In this document: positions 9,968 to 11,492 of the stretch, one piece after another
How positions within the stretch are numbered: position 1 is the stretch's first letter
Layout: each line of letters opens with the position of its first letter
From: Nephromyces sp. MM_2019
Lineage: Eukaryota > Apicomplexa > Aconoidasida > Nephromycida
Direction: 5' to 3'
Length of the DNA: 11,492 nucleotides
Assembly: GCA_015657535.1 (NCBI GenBank)
Contig: JADHZB010000365.1
Span: 1 to 11,492 of the forward strand
The notes under the pieces: generated by a model
The model's database searches: none
What the model was told of the DNA's origin: nothing
The model's input: only the letters and a program-made list of their open reading frames with translations
Translations under genes and position numbers: made by a program

Positions 9968-11492
9968 ATGCAGAAAATAAAACTGTTTTCTGTCACCCTA
10001 CTAACATTAGCTATATTTCTCTCACAATTCACTTGTAGTTATGTAGAAATAGAACACGTTGACCACCCAAGTGGAGTTCCTATGGTTCCCGTTTCCATTG
10101 GTTCACCGAAACAATCTAAACTAGCCATCTTTGACACAGCTTCATTCTACACATCATTTTCTTGTTCTGACAATGATCTTGGCCATTTCACTTTTAACAT
10201 AGAGAATTCTGATACAGCCGAATTGGTAGGTTGCAATGATACAATATGTGGATGCACCAATGAGCAGTGCTTTTATCAATGCAGATTGAGATCTGACTTT
10301 GAAATAAAAACAAGAGGATACTATGAATACCCTATAGAAGACAACCGTTTCAGTGCATCTCGTATTAGATACGATATGCAATTTGGAGAAACAGTTGCAG
10401 CTATCAAACCCAGTTTGTATCAAGATTTGAGCAATTTTATGCCTAGTCGACCTAAAACCAGAGCCCTTAGAATGCTCAGAGATGAGGAAACTGAAGTAGG
10501 TAATTTCAATGGTCAAAATGATGATGACGAATGTAACGACGACACCCATTGCAAAGACAATGAAGAAAATGATGATGAAGAAAATGATGATGAAGAAAAT
10601 GATGATGAAGAAAATGATGATGAAGAAAATGATGATGAAGAAAATGATGATGAAGAAAATGATGACGAAGAAAATGATGACGAAGAAAATGATGACGAAG
10701 AAAATGATGATGAAGAAAATGATGATGAAGAAAATGATAACGAAGAAAATGATGACGAAGAATCGGCGATCGATAAATTTTTTGATTCATTTTTTGATTA
10801 CATGAAGCATTATATCAAGGATAAGATATCGGGATTTAATTTTGAAGATGAGGCAACTAAGTCTGAATTTTTTGATGCATTTTTTCCTTCATTCTTTTTT
10901 GAAGCAGGGCAACATATTAGAGAAATGAAACAGCATTTTAGTACCGAATCTTTTAATGAATCTATGAAGGATTATTTTCTTGATTCATTCTGCTCTACCA
11001 TGGAGAATTATTTTGACACTAGTAAGGAAATGTTTGTCAGGATGATGAATGATGCATCTCAATATGATCATTTCTCTAATTCCTTCTGTTACGACATGGA
11101 ACAATTTTTTAAAAATGATGATACTAACAAGTTTAATTATGAGGAACAAAATGATGAGGAACAAAATGATGAGGAACAAAATGATGAGGAACAAAATGAT
11201 GAGGAACAAAATGATGAGGAACAAAATGATGAGGAACAAAATGATGAGGAACAAAATGATGAGGAACAAAATGATGAGGAACAAAATGATGAGGAACAAA
11301 ATGATGAGGAACAAAATGGTGAGGAACAAAATGGTGAAGAAGAATCAGCGATCGATAAATTTTTTGATTCATTTTTTAATTATATGAAGCATTATATCAA
11401 GGATAAGATATCGGGATTTAATTTTGAAGATGAGGCAACTAAGTCTGAATTTTTTGATGCATTTTTTTCTTCATTCTTTTATGAAACAAGGC
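9968..11492 (+). CDS. plasmepsin V-like aspartyl protease paralogue with giant acidic insert, 3' partial
   Basis: The frame is open from the ATG to the window end (508 codons, no stop, no intron needed). Residues 1-~23 form a signal peptide. Then come VPVSIGSPKQSKLAIF and the first catalytic motif, which reads DTAS (56-59) in place of DTGS. The cysteine pattern C89-x4-C94-x-C96-x4-C101-x3-C105 matches that of the upstream protease (C94-x4-C99-x-C101-x5-C107-x3-C111), so the two are paralogues. Where the upstream copy has a ~60-residue insert before its flap, this one has low-complexity sequence from about residue 183 onward: 13 NDDEE-type pentapeptides, a ~120-residue Phe/Asp-rich block, 14 NDEEQ-type pentapeptides and a second copy of the block. 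The flap, the second catalytic Asp and any membrane anchor lie beyond the window, so completeness and activity cannot be judged. The ATG at 9968 is chosen because a hydrophobic leader follows it. Confidence 0.85.
   Translation, partial: MQKIKLFSVTLLTLAIFLSQFTCSYVEIEHVDHPSGVPMVPVSIGSPKQSKLAIFDTASFYTSFSCSDNDLGHFTFNIENSDTAELVGCNDTICGCTNEQCFYQCRLRSDFEIKTRGYYEYPIEDNRFSASRIRYDMQFGETVAAIKPSLYQDLSNFMPSRPKTRALRMLRDEETEVGNFNGQNDDDECNDDTHCKDNEENDDEENDDEENDDEENDDEENDDEENDDEENDDEENDDEENDDEENDDEENDDEENDNEENDDEESAIDKFFDSFFDYMKHYIKDKISGFNFEDEATKSEFFDAFFPSFFFEAGQHIREMKQHFSTESFNESMKDYFLDSFCSTMENYFDTSKEMFVRMMNDASQYDHFSNSFCYDMEQFFKNDDTNKFNYEEQNDEEQNDEEQNDEEQNDEEQNDEEQNDEEQNDEEQNDEEQNDEEQNDEEQNDEEQNGEEQNGEEESAIDKFFDSFFNYMKHYIKDKISGFNFEDEATKSEFFDAFFSSFFYETR
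10559..10762 (+). repeat. in-frame 15-bp tandem array encoding NDDEE
   Basis: One short unit (AAT GAA GAA) is followed by 13 units of AAT GAT GAT/GAC GAA GAA from 10568 to 10762. One unit reads NDNEE. Variation is almost entirely GAT/GAC, and the GAC units cluster toward the 3' half. The array sits inside the second protease gene and encodes a strongly acidic, presumably disordered, stretch. Confidence 0.95.
10760..10910 (+). repeat. Phe-rich module, copy 1 (first 151 bp)
   Basis: The sequence coding ESAIDKFFDSFFDYMKHY and what follows recurs at 11342-11492 with 144 of 151 bases identical. The full module in copy 1 continues to about 11134, where the next acidic array begins, so the higher-order period is 582 bp (194 codons). 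Confidence 0.95.
11135..11344 (+). repeat. in-frame 15-bp tandem array encoding NDEEQ
   Basis: There are 14 units of the form AAT GAT GAG GAA CAA. The first is NYEEQ, and the last two are NGEEQ and NGEEE. The array has the same 15-bp period and the same place in the higher-order repeat as the NDDEE array, but a different internal sequence. It is nearly invariant between units, which suggests recent expansion. Confidence 0.95.
11342..11492 (+). repeat. Phe-rich module, copy 2 (cut by window end)
   Basis: This is the second copy of the block at 10760-10910. Seven base differences were counted: two are silent, and the others change D to N, P to S, F to Y, A to T and G to R. The copy runs into the window edge, so further copies may follow. 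Confidence 0.95.

Noticed and set aside
10154..10790. Minus-strand open frames and the plus-strand Lys/Met frame (10509-10805) over the second protease
   Set aside because: They are shadows of the acidic repeat in other frames; the real frame is the one from 9968, which carries the signal peptide and protease motifs.
10559..11344. The 15-bp arrays as a CRISPR or CRISPR-like array
   Set aside because: There are no spacers; the units are contiguous in-frame codons inside a eukaryotic gene.
10985..11387. Long repetitive frames (Phe/Leu/Ile, Met/Arg/Asn/Lys, His/Phe/Val/Pro) over the second array
   Set aside because: All are other-frame readings of the 15-bp NDEEQ array.

Overview
The window is eukaryotic nuclear DNA: very AT-rich, with dense (CA)n/(TG)n and (TA)n microsatellites, long intergenic spacers and short spliceosomal introns (about 60-305 bp) with GT...AG ends. 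Two tandem pepsin-family aspartyl proteases of the plasmepsin V type point to an apicomplexan parasite. The short introns, the CA/TG-rich spacers and a divergent CCT5 make a piroplasm (Theileria/Babesia-like) my best guess, but that placement is inference.

Layout. 1-1053: the last three exons of CCT5 (TCP-1 epsilon), a subunit of the cytosolic TRiC/CCT chaperonin. 1054-3217: no convincing gene. It holds a TG-rich tract, then a CA-rich tract with (TA)n blocks, and a loose TGTGTGTRAAA repeat. 3218-3710: a small two-exon gene of unknown function. 3711-5687: a long spacer with a candidate minus-strand exon (3979-4113) and a perfect 13-bp-stem hairpin (5257-5288). 5688-7661: a complete six-exon aspartyl protease, about 517 aa, with a signal peptide, a cysteine-rich loop, both catalytic Asp motifs and a C-terminal membrane anchor. 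7662-9967: a spacer with a degenerate ~60-bp tandem repeat at about 9200-9535. 9968 to the end: the 5' part of a second aspartyl protease, open to the window edge.

The two proteases are diverged paralogues with the same N-terminal plan: signal peptide, beta-strands, catalytic Asp loop and a matching cysteine pattern. The downstream copy has DTAS in place of DTGS. At the site where the first copy carries a ~60-residue insert, it carries at least 300 residues made of acidic pentapeptide arrays (NDDEE, then NDEEQ) alternating with a phenylalanine-rich block. That block is duplicated with a 582-bp period. This rapidly expanding insert inside a membrane-anchored secretory-pathway protease is the most unusual feature of the window. 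The main protease family is well known; I did not find a wholly new system.
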